Assembly: GCA_963839685.1 (NCBI GenBank)
Contig: CAWIVS010000012.1
Span: forward strand, 1-64,000
Reading direction: 5' to 3'
From: CADEED01 sp963839685
Lineage (GTDB): Bacteria > Pseudomonadota > Gammaproteobacteria > Steroidobacterales > Steroidobacteraceae
DNA length: 64,000 nucleotides
The notes below the pieces were generated by a model. It had not been told where the DNA came from. It worked only from the letters and a program-made list of their open reading frames with translations, and did no database searches. Below are positions 9,458 to 16,295 of this stretch, piece after piece; the first letter of the stretch is position 1, and every line of letters starts with the position of its first letter. The position numbers were made by a program, and so were the translations under genes.

Positions 9458-10585
9458 GTGAAAACAAGAATTCTCATTCTCGGCGCAGGATTCGGCGGGC
9501 TGGAGCTCTCGACGCTGCTATCGGAAGCGTTGGGCGAGTCGGCCGACGTCACGCTGATCGACAAGAGCGACGGCTTCATGTTCGGCTTCTCCAAGCTCGA
9601 CGTGATGTTCGGCCATGCGGACGCGACATCCGTGCACATGCCCTACGCGAAGTTCGTCAAGCCAGGGGTTCGTTTTCGGCGAGAGACAATAACCGCGATC
9701 GACCCCGCGGCGCGGCGCGTGACGACCAACATGGGCGTGTACGACGCGGATCATCTGGTCGTGGCGCTCGGCGCCGAGTACGACTTCGCGGCGACGCCGG
9801 GCCTTGCCGACGTCAACGAGTTCTATTCGGTGGCCGGTGCGGCGAAAGTGCGCGACATCCTGCCTGGCTTCAAGCGCGGCCGCGTGCTGATCGGCGTGTG
9901 CGGCGCGCCGTTCAAATGTCCCCCGGCGCCGAGCGAGTGCGCACTCATGCTGCACGACTATCTCGAGCAACGCGGCGTGCGGCAGGCGTGCGAGATCAGC
10001 ATGGTGCTGCCGCTCTCCTCGCCCGTGCCGCCGTCGCCCGAAACCTCGAAAGCGCTCATCGCGGCATTCGCCGAGCGCAACATTGCTTTCCTGGCCGGCA
10101 AGCGCATCGCGGCGATCGACGCCAAGCGCGGCGTCGCAACGCTCGACGACGGCGTCGTGATGCCGTTCGACCTGTTCCTCGGCGTGCCGAAGCATCGCGT
10201 GCCGCAAGTCGTGCTGGATAGCGGGTTGGCGCAGGAGGGTTGGATTCCGGTGAAGCCGCGTACGCTGGAGACGCGGTTCGAGGGCGTCTACGCGGTTGGC
10301 GACGGCGCCAACACGGGCACGCCGAAGGCCGGGGTGTTCGCCGAGCGCGCCGCGAAAGCGGTCGCGAGTGCCTTGATCGCCAAGGTCAAGGGCGGCACGG
10401 CCACCGAGTACGACGGGTTCGGGACCTGCTACATCGAGTTCGGCGGCGGGCGCATCGGCAAGGTCGCAGTGGATTTTTTCTCAGGACCTAAGCCGACCGG
10501 AACCTACTTCGAGCCCTCGATTGAACTGCGTGAGGACAAGGAAGAGTTTGGCTCGTCGCGCCGTGCGCGCTGGTTCGGGATGTAG
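9458..10585 (+). CDS. NAD(P)/FAD-dependent oxidoreductase, sulfide:quinone reductase-like
   Basis: A 375-residue flavoprotein. The N-terminal ILILGAGFGGLE is the FAD-binding GxGxxG fold; VYAVGDGANTGTPKAG is the second FAD-binding stretch typical of class II disulfide/NADH dehydrogenase and SQR relatives. A Cys pair in GVCGAPFKCPPAP sits where SQR-type proteins keep redox cysteines, which fits a sulfide- or persulfide-related reaction but does not prove it. The start is GTG 9458 after a short GGAG-like stretch. It diverges from the DUF1835 gene; the roughly 70-bp gap must hold both promoters. The electron acceptor is unknown. Confidence 0.8.
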   Translation: MKTRILILGAGFGGLELSTLLSEALGESADVTLIDKSDGFMFGFSKLDVMFGHADATSVHMPYAKFVKPGVRFRRETITAIDPAARRVTTNMGVYDADHLVVALGAEYDFAATPGLADVNEFYSVAGAAKVRDILPGFKRGRVLIGVCGAPFKCPPAPSECALMLHDYLEQRGVRQACEISMVLPLSSPVPPSPETSKALIAAFAERNIAFLAGKRIAAIDAKRGVATLDDGVVMPFDLFLGVPKHRVPQVVLDSGLAQEGWIPVKPRTLETRFEGVYAVGDGANTGTPKAGVFAERAAKAVASALIAKVKGGTATEYDGFGTCYIEFGGGRIGKVAVDFFSGPKPTGTYFEPSIELREDKEEFGSSRRARWFGM

Positions 10586-10605
10586 CGCCTGGTTACCCGT
10601 GACGG

Positions 10606-11923
10606 CTATCGCAACTCCCCGCGATCAATGGCACGCACTGTTTGCAGCAGCACGTTGGCGCCGTTCGCCATATCTTTCGACGACGTCAATTCCTTCGGCG
10701 AGTGACTGATGCCCCCGACGCTCGGCACGAAAATCATGCCGGTCGGCGCAATGTGGGTCATGTCCTGTGCGTCGTGACCGGCGCCGCTCGGCATGAGCAT
10801 GTGAGTCAAGCCGAGTGAGTCGGCGGCCTTCGAAATGATGCCCCTCATGCGTTCGTCCGTCGGCGCGGGTTCGGACGCGACCTTGAGCTCGGTGAATGTG
10901 ATCGGCGTCTGACGCGCCTGCGCGATCTTCGAGGCTTCTGCGTGGATGGCGTCAAACACTTCGCTGATCTTCTTGGCCTGCGAGATCGCGAATCTCGAGG
11001 CTCATGACCACTGTGCCCGGGATGACGTTGGGCGCGCCGGGTTCTGCCCGGATCCGGCCGACGGTGGCGACCTGCCGGCCGGGTATGCTGGTGGCGACGC
11101 GGTTGACGGCGAGCACGACCTCGGCGGCGCTCATCAGGGCGTCGCGGCGCCGATTCATCGGGGTGGTGCCGGCATGATTGGCGACGCCATGGATCGTCAC
11201 GTCCCACCAGCGAATGCCGACGATTCCCTCCACGACGCCGATATCGACATCGCTTTCATCGAGAACCGCGCCTTGCTCGATGTGAAGCTCGATGAACGCC
11301 TTCAGCTCGCCCGGCTTGCGCCGCGGATTGCTCCAGGTGCTCGGGGTCGCCGCCCACGGCGCGGATGCCTTCGCGAATGGTCTTGCCGCTGTGGCTCATC
11401 ACGTCGAGCGCGGCCGGCTCGAGTCGGCCGGTCATCGCGAGACTTCCGACCAATCCGCCCTCCTCGTCCGTGAAGCTCACGATCTCCAGCGGGTGACGCA
11501 GGCGAACGCCGCGCTCTTGCAGGACCTGCGCGACTTCGATCGCGCCGAGCACGCCGACGTCGCCATCGTAGTTGCCGCCGCCCGGCACGGAGTCGATGTG
11601 AGAGCCGGTCATGATCACCGGCAGCTTGGGGTCACTGCCTTCCCGCCGGCCGATGATGTTGCCCGCCGTATCGACGCGCACCACGAGCCCCGCCTCTCGC
11701 ATGAGCTTGCTGATGTATTCGCGTCCCGCGATATCAGCTGCACTGAACGCGACGCGGCTCACTCCGCCTTCAGGGTTGGCGCCGAACTTCGCCAGCTCGG
11801 TGATGTGGCTTTGCAGCCGTGCTTCATTCACGGCCAGTGTTTGAGGTTCGCGGCGGCAGGGATTGCGACAGCGGCAAGCGCGCAAATCGCCAGAAGCGCC
11901 AAGGGCCGAATGTTCCTGAGCAT
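10606..11923 (-). CDS. Exported M20-family Zn amidohydrolase (hydantoinase/carbamoylase type), frameshifted
   Basis: Allantoate amidohydrolase/N-carbamoyl-amino-acid hydrolase family. Zn ligands and catalytic residues are visible: TGSHIDSVPGGGNYDGDVG, FTDEEGG, and near the end PSGAGHDAQDM. The dimerisation lid NHAGTTPMNRRRDA lies in a second frame. Unusually for the family, the reading frame starts with a signal peptide (LRNIRPLALLAICALAAVA) at ATG 11923, which suggests a periplasmic enzyme. Shifts near 11830, 11245 and 10955 split it into four pieces, yet all motifs remain. The substrate is likely an N-carbamoyl or ureido compound; this is family knowledge only. Confidence 0.8.
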
Positions 11924-12099
11924 GTTGAATCTCGTCGCGAAGGACGAGCAGATCGTACAACGAGCAGCTCGCGCGGTTGTCGCGTGATAGTGCAAGGCGC
12001 AATGCTGGCGCCGTGATCTCTTGCCCGCCCGGTCGCTTACGTCGTTCGCGCCTTCGCAAGTTTGCGCGAGGCGGCGCGTGCGCCCCGCCCTCTTACCCC

Positions 12100-12517
12100 C
12101 TAGTGCGAGCGAGCAGTACGGCGCCTTCTCCGCACGCGATAGACGGAATCCGGCTCGCGAATCAATAGCGCGTGCGGGATATCCAGCTTTTCGTGCAGCG
12201 CGCGAATCATGGGCAACGTGAGCGGTCGCTTGCGGGCCAGCACTTCCGATGCACGGTTCTTGCCGCCCAACACTCGCGCCACGTCTTTCTGGCGCAGGCC
12301 GCGTTCCTCCATGCGGAACAGGATGGCGTCGATGGGATCCGGCTTGGCGAATACGAACCTCTCGGCTTCGTAGTCTTCGACGAGCTTGGCGAGCAGTTCG
12401 AGGCGCAGACCGTCGCGCGACTCCGGCGCGGGATCGCGGCGCGCCAGCCGCGCAACCTCCGCGAGCGCTGCCTTGTGCTGCGCCTTCGTCTTGATGATGC
12501 GAATCGACCATATTCAT
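12100..12517 (-). CDS. higA: HigA-like XRE-family antitoxin
   Basis: The minus strand reads AALAEVARLARRDP, LELLAKLVEDYEAERF, then an HTH with GLRQKDVARVLGGKNRASEV and LTLPMIRALHEKLDIP. This helix-turn-helix with a long N-terminal helix and the LTLPMIRALH segment is characteristic of HigA-type antitoxins, which bind and silence a HigB mRNA-cleaving toxin and repress their own operon. ATG 12517 or 12511 lies just beyond a perfect operator-like palindrome, but joining it to the helical part needs a one-base shift near 12505. No HigB-like toxin was found on either side, so it may be an orphan. Confidence 0.7.
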
Positions 12518-12519
12518 CG

Positions 12520-12536
12520 GTTCCCAAATCGGGAAC
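12520..12536. promoter_or_regulatory. 17-bp palindrome, likely HigA operator
   Basis: GTTCCC-5 bp-GGGAAC forms a perfect inverted repeat directly upstream of the higA-like start. The placement, overlapping or just before the start codon on the minus strand, is what is expected for an autoregulated antitoxin operator. Binding by this HigA is inferred from position only. Confidence 0.5.
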
Positions 12537-12715
12537 TTGGATTTTAAGTGCAAGCCTTCAAGCCCAGCTGGGCTTTCGGTCCTTGCGACGCCGCTCATTC
12601 CGTTTGCGATCTCACTTTCTCACGCCCGGCGTCACGGTGATGCTGCCAAAGGGGGTGGCAACACCGGTGCGCGCGGAAATCGAAGAGGCCCGTTAACTAT
12701 CAGAGGGTTGCGGGT

Positions 12716-12740
12716 TTGAAATCACAATCTGTGATTTCAA
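12716..12740. repeat. Detached ORF6N-core palindrome (copy 1)
   Basis: Two perfect 11-bp arms (TTGAAATCACA and its complement) flank a 3-bp centre. The surrounding bases on the plus strand still encode VAGLKSQSVISI, which matches VANLRSQIVTSS/LANLKSRSVISS in the two ORF6N genes of this window. So this looks like a fragment of an ORF6N coding core placed just upstream of a second, more complete ORF6N gene. Confidence 0.65.
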
Positions 12741-12823
12741 TCGCTGCGTTGCACAACGCGACGATTCAGGCCCAAAGGCTCGGACCCCGCCCGAACGCCC
12801 GCTCGGCAGTGGCGAGGCTCATC

Positions 12824-13450
12824 ATGATTTCTGCCAAGGCTCGCAAGTTACTTCGCTTCGCGCCCGCGGCAACGCCGCCGAGAATCCGTCGTGTGGAAAA
12901 CGTACCGAAAACAAGAGTCGATGGCATCGAGGAACGGATCAAAGTCATTCGCGGCCTCAGCGCCTTGTTGGACGTCGACCTCGCAGAGCTATACAGCGTA
13001 ACGCCAAGCGCACTGATTCAGGCGGTGCGCCGCAATCTAAGCCGCTTCCCGGAAGACTTCATGTTTCAGTTGACCAACCAGGAGCTTGCGAACTTGAAAT
13101 CACGATCTGTAATTTCAAGTTTGAGTAAGGGTCGTGGCGGTCGACGCCACCGCAATTGGGCCTTTACCGAGCAAGGAGTTGCGATGCTCTCCAGCGTGCT
13201 TCGCAGCGAAACCGCCGTGCGCGTGAACATTGAAATCATGCGCGCCTTTGTGCGCCTGCGGCGCGCGGCGATAGTTAGTCAACAGGTGATGGCGTTGGTG
13301 GAAGATCTGTCGAAGCGCGTCGATGTGCACGATGCCGTCATCACCGACATCGTGGAGTCGATACGTCAGATGGTGGAGGGCCCGGGCAGTGGTCGTGCGC
13401 GGCCGATTGGTTTCACCGCGGACCTGGAGCGCGAGGACCAACCCTCCTGA
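12824..13450 (+). CDS. ORF6N domain protein
   Basis: ORF6N is a KilA-N-associated DNA-binding-type domain common in phages and in bacterial repeats. The protein shows IEERIKVIRGLSALLDVD, LAELYSVTPSALIQAVRRN, RFPEDFMFQLTNQE, then NWAFTEQGVAMLSSVL and VNIEIMRAFVRLRR, ending in a short GFTADL tail. These are the family's conserved blocks in order. The open frame extends up to 12716, but its first 36 codons include a detached palindrome fragment; ATG 12824 is preferred, and GAGG lies nearby. A near-identical paralogue is at 28.2-28.8 kb. Whether it is a phage relic or a chromosomal regulator is open. Confidence 0.75.
   Translation: MISAKARKLLRFAPAATPPRIRRVENVPKTRVDGIEERIKVIRGLSALLDVDLAELYSVTPSALIQAVRRNLSRFPEDFMFQLTNQELANLKSRSVISSLSKGRGGRRHRNWAFTEQGVAMLSSVLRSETAVRVNIEIMRAFVRLRRAAIVSQQVMALVEDLSKRVDVHDAVITDIVESIRQMVEGPGSGRARPIGFTADLEREDQPS
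13091..13121. repeat. Palindrome inside ORF6N coding core
   Basis: AACTTGAAAT and its complement flank an imperfect 11-bp centre inside the codons for NLKSRSVISS. It is the in-gene counterpart of the detached copies at 12716 and 23821. Confidence 0.7.
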
Positions 13451-13461
13451 CATGGCCACAG

Positions 13462-13494
13462 GGCAATTGCGAAACAAGCTGTTTCACAATTGCC
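13462..13494. repeat. Detached YhcG-core palindrome
   Basis: Arms of 15 bp with a single mismatch flank a 3-bp centre (AGC). The minus strand encodes AIVKQLVSQLPCGH, nearly the same as AIVKQLVSLLPWGH in the YhcG remnant at 14.7 kb. No other YhcG sequence surrounds it, so only the palindrome-bearing core is present here, 12 bp past the ORF6N stop. Confidence 0.65.
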
Positions 13495-13524
13495 GCGTTT
13501 GGGCATTCATCAACGGACCTGCTC

Positions 13525-14448
13525 TTACCCCACCAACGCAACCAACTCCTTCCGCTGTTTCTCGCTGAGCAGCGGACCGAATCCCGCCTTGAGATTGTCC
13601 GCCTGGCGTTCCGGCTTGCCGGTCGCCGGGATCACGGCCGTCACCGCCTCATGACTCAGTGAATACTTCAGGAACATCTGCGCCCAGGATGTGACGCCGG
13701 CCTCCGCCGCCCAGCCCGGCAGCACTTTGCCCTTGACCTGCTGGAACAACGCGCCGTCGTTGAAGTTGCGGTTGGTGAGCACCGCCACGCCAAGCTCCTT
13801 GGCGAGCGGCAGCACCTGCGTTTCGATGCCGCGGTTCGTTACAGAGTGGTTGATCTGCAGGAAATCCGGCTTCGAGGCCTTCACGACCTCGGCGATTTCG
13901 TCGTGCGCGGAATCGACGTAGTGTGTCACGCCGACGTATTTCACCTTGCCCTGCTTCTTGAGCTCGCGCGCCACTTCGAGCTGCGTCTTCCAGTCGCCCA
14001 GGTTGTGTACCTGCAGCAGCTGCACCTTGTCGGTTCTGAGGCGCTTCAACGTCTCGTTGAACTGCGCGAGACCCGCCGCGCGCCCGGTGACGCCGGAAAG
14101 TTTGGTCGCAATGAAGGCCTTCTTGAGGTGCCCGCCCTCGGTGAGCAATGGCCCGAGGTTGTCCTCGGCACTGCCGTAGGTCGGTGCAGTGTCGATCAGG
14201 GTGGCGCCGCCCGCGAAGAACACGCGGAGCACCTCCTTGAGCGCCGCGTACTCAGGGCTGCCCGCCGGCACCTGGAAACTGCCGGACGTGCCCATGCCGA
14301 TGGCCGGCACCCTCTCGCCGGTCGACGGAATCTTCCGCTCGAGCATCTCGCCCGTGGCCGCGGCATTGGCAAGTTGCGTGAGCGTGCCGGAGCCCAGTAG
14401 CGCCGCGCCGGTCGCGGCGCCTGTCAGAAAGGTACGACGTGCAATCAT
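13525..14448 (-). CDS. Tat-exported aldo/keto reductase
   Basis: A 307-residue NAD(P)H-dependent oxidoreductase. It starts at ATG 14448 with a twin-arginine signal (ARRTFLTGAATGAALLG). The catalytic tetrad is visible: Asp in LIDTAPTYG, Tyr in the same motif, Lys in AFIATKLSG and His in LLQVHNLGDW. Typical AKR strands follow (VKYVGVTHY, FLQINHSV, AVTAVIPATG). The open frame continues upstream to 14868, but that part is a YhcG fragment and not part of the reductase. A Tat signal suggests the enzyme folds with cofactor in the cytoplasm before export. Confidence 0.85.
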   Translation of the reverse strand: MIARRTFLTGAATGAALLGSGTLTQLANAAATGEMLERKIPSTGERVPAIGMGTSGSFQVPAGSPEYAALKEVLRVFFAGGATLIDTAPTYGSAEDNLGPLLTEGGHLKKAFIATKLSGVTGRAAGLAQFNETLKRLRTDKVQLLQVHNLGDWKTQLEVARELKKQGKVKYVGVTHYVDSAHDEIAEVVKASKPDFLQINHSVTNRGIETQVLPLAKELGVAVLTNRNFNDGALFQQVKGKVLPGWAAEAGVTSWAQMFLKYSLSHEAVTAVIPATGKPERQADNLKAGFGPLLSEKQRKELVALVG

Positions 14449-14549
14449 GGGGGTCTCTCCGTGGGATGCAGGGGCGTCCACGAGAGACCGCGCTCTCGCC
14501 CGATCGTTCATCTGCCGCCAGGTGTCCTTGAACACCTCGGCTGCACGAC

Positions 14550-14868
14550 GGCCCTCTACCGCCGGAAGCGAAGCCTCGAAGTTTGTCACGGCCTTGCCGC
14601 GACGCTCGTAAGCCTGCCCAAGCAACTGGATCTCGAGAACGCTGCGGCTCGAGCCCTGGCGGATAGCCTCACGCATGTACCACTCGCGCGCATTCGGATC
14701 CTTCACCCGTTGCGTGACGCCGATGAGATGTCCCCAGGGCAATAGTGAAACAAGCTGTTTCACTATTGCGGCGTCGGGGAATTCCTCGGCAAAACTGCGC
14801 ATGAATTGCAGATTCCGGGATCGAGACCTGGATCCCGGAAGCTCGCGCAGGTCACGCCGAGTCCGCAC
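14550..14868 (-). pseudogene. yhcG: YhcG (DUF1016) N-terminal fragment fused in frame upstream of the reductase
   Basis: The minus strand encodes RNLQFMRSFAEEFPDA, AIVKQLVSLLPWGHLIGV, AREWYMREAIRQGSSRSVLE and GKAVTNFEASLP. These are the N-terminal blocks of the DUF1016 (YhcG) family, which normally continues into a C-terminal PD-(D/E)XK nuclease domain. Here the nuclease domain is absent and the frame runs on into the spacer before the Tat reductase. It is therefore a truncated relic. A palindrome sits in the KQLVS codons. Confidence 0.75.
14739..14769. repeat. Palindrome inside YhcG coding core
   Basis: Perfect 14-bp arms (GCAATAGTGAAACA and its complement) flank the 3-bp centre AGC. The position corresponds to the codons for AIVKQLVS in the YhcG remnant. 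Its detached counterpart is at 13462. Confidence 0.75.
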
Positions 14869-14877
14869 GTGTCTCTG

Positions 14878-14918
14878 GGAGGACTGACCCCTTTTGCTAG
14901 GAAAAGGGGAGTGTCCCC
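14878..14918. repeat. REP-like element, subfamily B copy 1
   Basis: The stretch begins GGAGGACTGACCCC, forms a hairpin of CCCCTTTT and AAAAGGGG around GCTAGG, and ends AGTGTCCCC. An identical 41-bp copy lies at 16243. It shares the GGGGACA/TGTCCCC ends of the RAYT-linked repeats elsewhere in the window. It overlaps the 3' end of the RidA-like frame, supplying its stop codon. Confidence 0.75.
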
Positions 14919-15432
14919 TTTCTGATGATCCTGGGCATTCCCCTCGTGATCATCCCGTCAAGCCGCCACTTCCTCGTGACGGCCGCGGTCACGACGAGTT
15001 CGACCGACGCGTTCAACGGCAACGAGTGCACTGCCAACGCACTGCGTGCGTGAGCGCCTTTTCGCCGAGGGCGGCTATCAACAGGCGCGACGCGTTGTCG
15101 AGCACGCGGGGTTGGTTGGTCCAGCCGGGCGCGCTGCTGACGTAGCCATCCACACGCACCAGCGACACGAGCCGATCGAAACCTCCTAATGCCGCCTTGA
15201 TCTGCGCTACATTGAGGGCGGTCAACCAGGCCTCGCCACCCGCTTCTTCGCTCAGCTCTGCCCCAACGCGGCCGGGATACATGTCTCGCCTTCCACCAGC
15301 GGCAGTTGGCCGGAGATGAACAGCAGTCCATTGGCAATCACCGAGGCTTGATAACTGCCCACGGGCCGCGGCGGATAACTTCAGCCCGAGTACCGCCAGG
15401 CGGCTCTCGACGCTTGAAACGCGCTCGATCAA
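14897..15432 (-). CDS. RidA-like (YjgF) protein, frameshifted
   Basis: Pieces in three frames give the RidA-like series VESRLAVLGLKLS, VGSYQASVIANGLLFISG, GRVGAELSEEAGGEAW, IKAALGGFDRLVSLVRV and VELVVTAAV. RidA-family enzymes deaminate reactive enamines/imines; this longer branch (about 150 residues) often has other or unknown activity, and the conserved Arg of RidA is not evident. Shifts near 15345, 15260 and 15060 are needed. The start may be TTG 15432. The last residues and the stop come from a REP-like repeat, so the native C-terminus may be altered. Confidence 0.65.
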
Positions 15433-15442
15433 GACATGCGAG

Positions 15443-15627
15443 CTAGCGCCGACCGGTGACGAAACGAAGCCGGTCCACGTTGAGCACGTGGCCGGTGACG
15501 AAGCTCGATTCCGCGAGGTAACGCACGGCGTCCAGCCCGCGTTCGAGAAGCCCTTGGCGACGCCGAAGCCGATGCCGCTCGAGGATCCGGTAACCAATGC
15601 CGTCTTGTTTGCCGAGTTCACTGTCAT
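15443..15627 (-). pseudogene. Short-chain dehydrogenase with large internal deletion
   Basis: From ATG 15627 the minus strand encodes the nucleotide-binding start NKTALVTGSSSGIGFGVAKG, and only a few codons later, in another frame, the SDR tail GLDAVRYLAESSFVTGHVLNVD. The roughly 180 residues between, including the catalytic Ser-Tyr-Lys, are missing. Only about 61 codons remain of a family of about 250. This cannot be a sequencing indel; it is a real deletion or recombinant. It ends just before the RidA-like gene. Confidence 0.75.
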
Positions 15628-15991
15628 TCTTCGCTTAGTTAAGGCTGCAGCAAAGGAATCGGCGCACGCCGCGCCCAATCAATTAGTTTTGCGGAGTTAT
15701 CGGGCCGGGTCTTTTCATCGCGGCTCGTCGGCGGCGCGGAGCGCAGCGTGTGCACGCTGAGCGCCAGCTGCTTTCGCGTAACCAACGATGCGCGGAATCC
15801 TGGTGTACTCGCTGATGCCAAAGCGCGTGCACACTGAAATCCCGGGATCTTCAGCGGCGGCGCAAAAGGTGCGCCGGCCATGCGTCCGCGCAGGACGCGC
15901 TCGGCACCACTGAATGAGATCGTCGGTCTAAGAATTTCCGGCAGGATCAGAAACCCCGGCGCGACAGGAACCACGTTCTCTTGCGGCCAAT
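15628..15991. other. No gene recognised
   Basis: Several overlapping frames exist on both strands here, but none shows a recognisable family, a good ribosome site or consistent codon use. The right end probably contains the missing N-terminal part of the following antitoxin-like gene. Confidence 0.4.
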
Positions 15992-16219
15992 GTGCGCGAG
16001 CTGCGACGCGGCGAACGCGGCCGCGTGACGATCGTGCCGAATGTTTCGCAGATCCGCGAGGCGACGGGCCTTTCACAGGCTCGCTTCGCGCAACTTCTGG
16101 GCGTGTCGACGCGGACTCTCCAGGACTGGGAGCAAGGGCGGCGCACGCCGTCGGGCGCGGCGCGGACGCTGCTGTTGATCGCGGCGCGCGACCCGAAGGC
16201 GTTGCTGGCCGTCGCGTAG
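15992..16219 (+). CDS. NadS-like XRE antitoxin (possibly N-terminally truncated)
   Basis: A 75-residue HTH protein: VPNVSQIREATGLSQARFAQ split as NVSQIREATG and LSQARFAQLLG, then STRTLQDWEQGRRTPSG and AARTLLLIAARDP. This matches NadS-type antitoxins that pair with RelE/HigB-type toxins encoded directly upstream. No toxin is recognisable in the preceding 360 bp. GTG 15992 is the only start without running into unrelated sequence, but the family usually has 20-30 more residues, and the frame is open upstream (SLAANVRELRRG). It is probably an orphan relic or lost its toxin. Confidence 0.65.
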   Translation: MRELRRGERGRVTIVPNVSQIREATGLSQARFAQLLGVSTRTLQDWEQGRRTPSGAARTLLLIAARDPKALLAVA

Positions 16220-16242
16220 GAGAGGCGCACGGTCACATGCTC

Positions 16243-16283
16243 GGAGGACTGACCCCTTTTGCTAGGAAAAGGGGAGTGTCCCC
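16243..16283. repeat. REP-like element, subfamily B copy 2
   Basis: Identical over 41 bp to the copy at 14878, with the same CCCCTTTT-GCTAGG-AAAAGGGG hairpin. It lies 13 bp past the stop of the HAF-repeat gene and 23 bp past the stop of the antitoxin-like gene, that is, between two convergent 3' ends. Confidence 0.8.
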
Positions 16284-16295
16284 ATTTGGTCCCGG

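Noticed and set aside
12716..13500. ORF6N and HTH genes as a prophage
   Set aside because: No integrase, capsid, terminase or tail genes are nearby; ORF6N alone is common in bacterial chromosomes.
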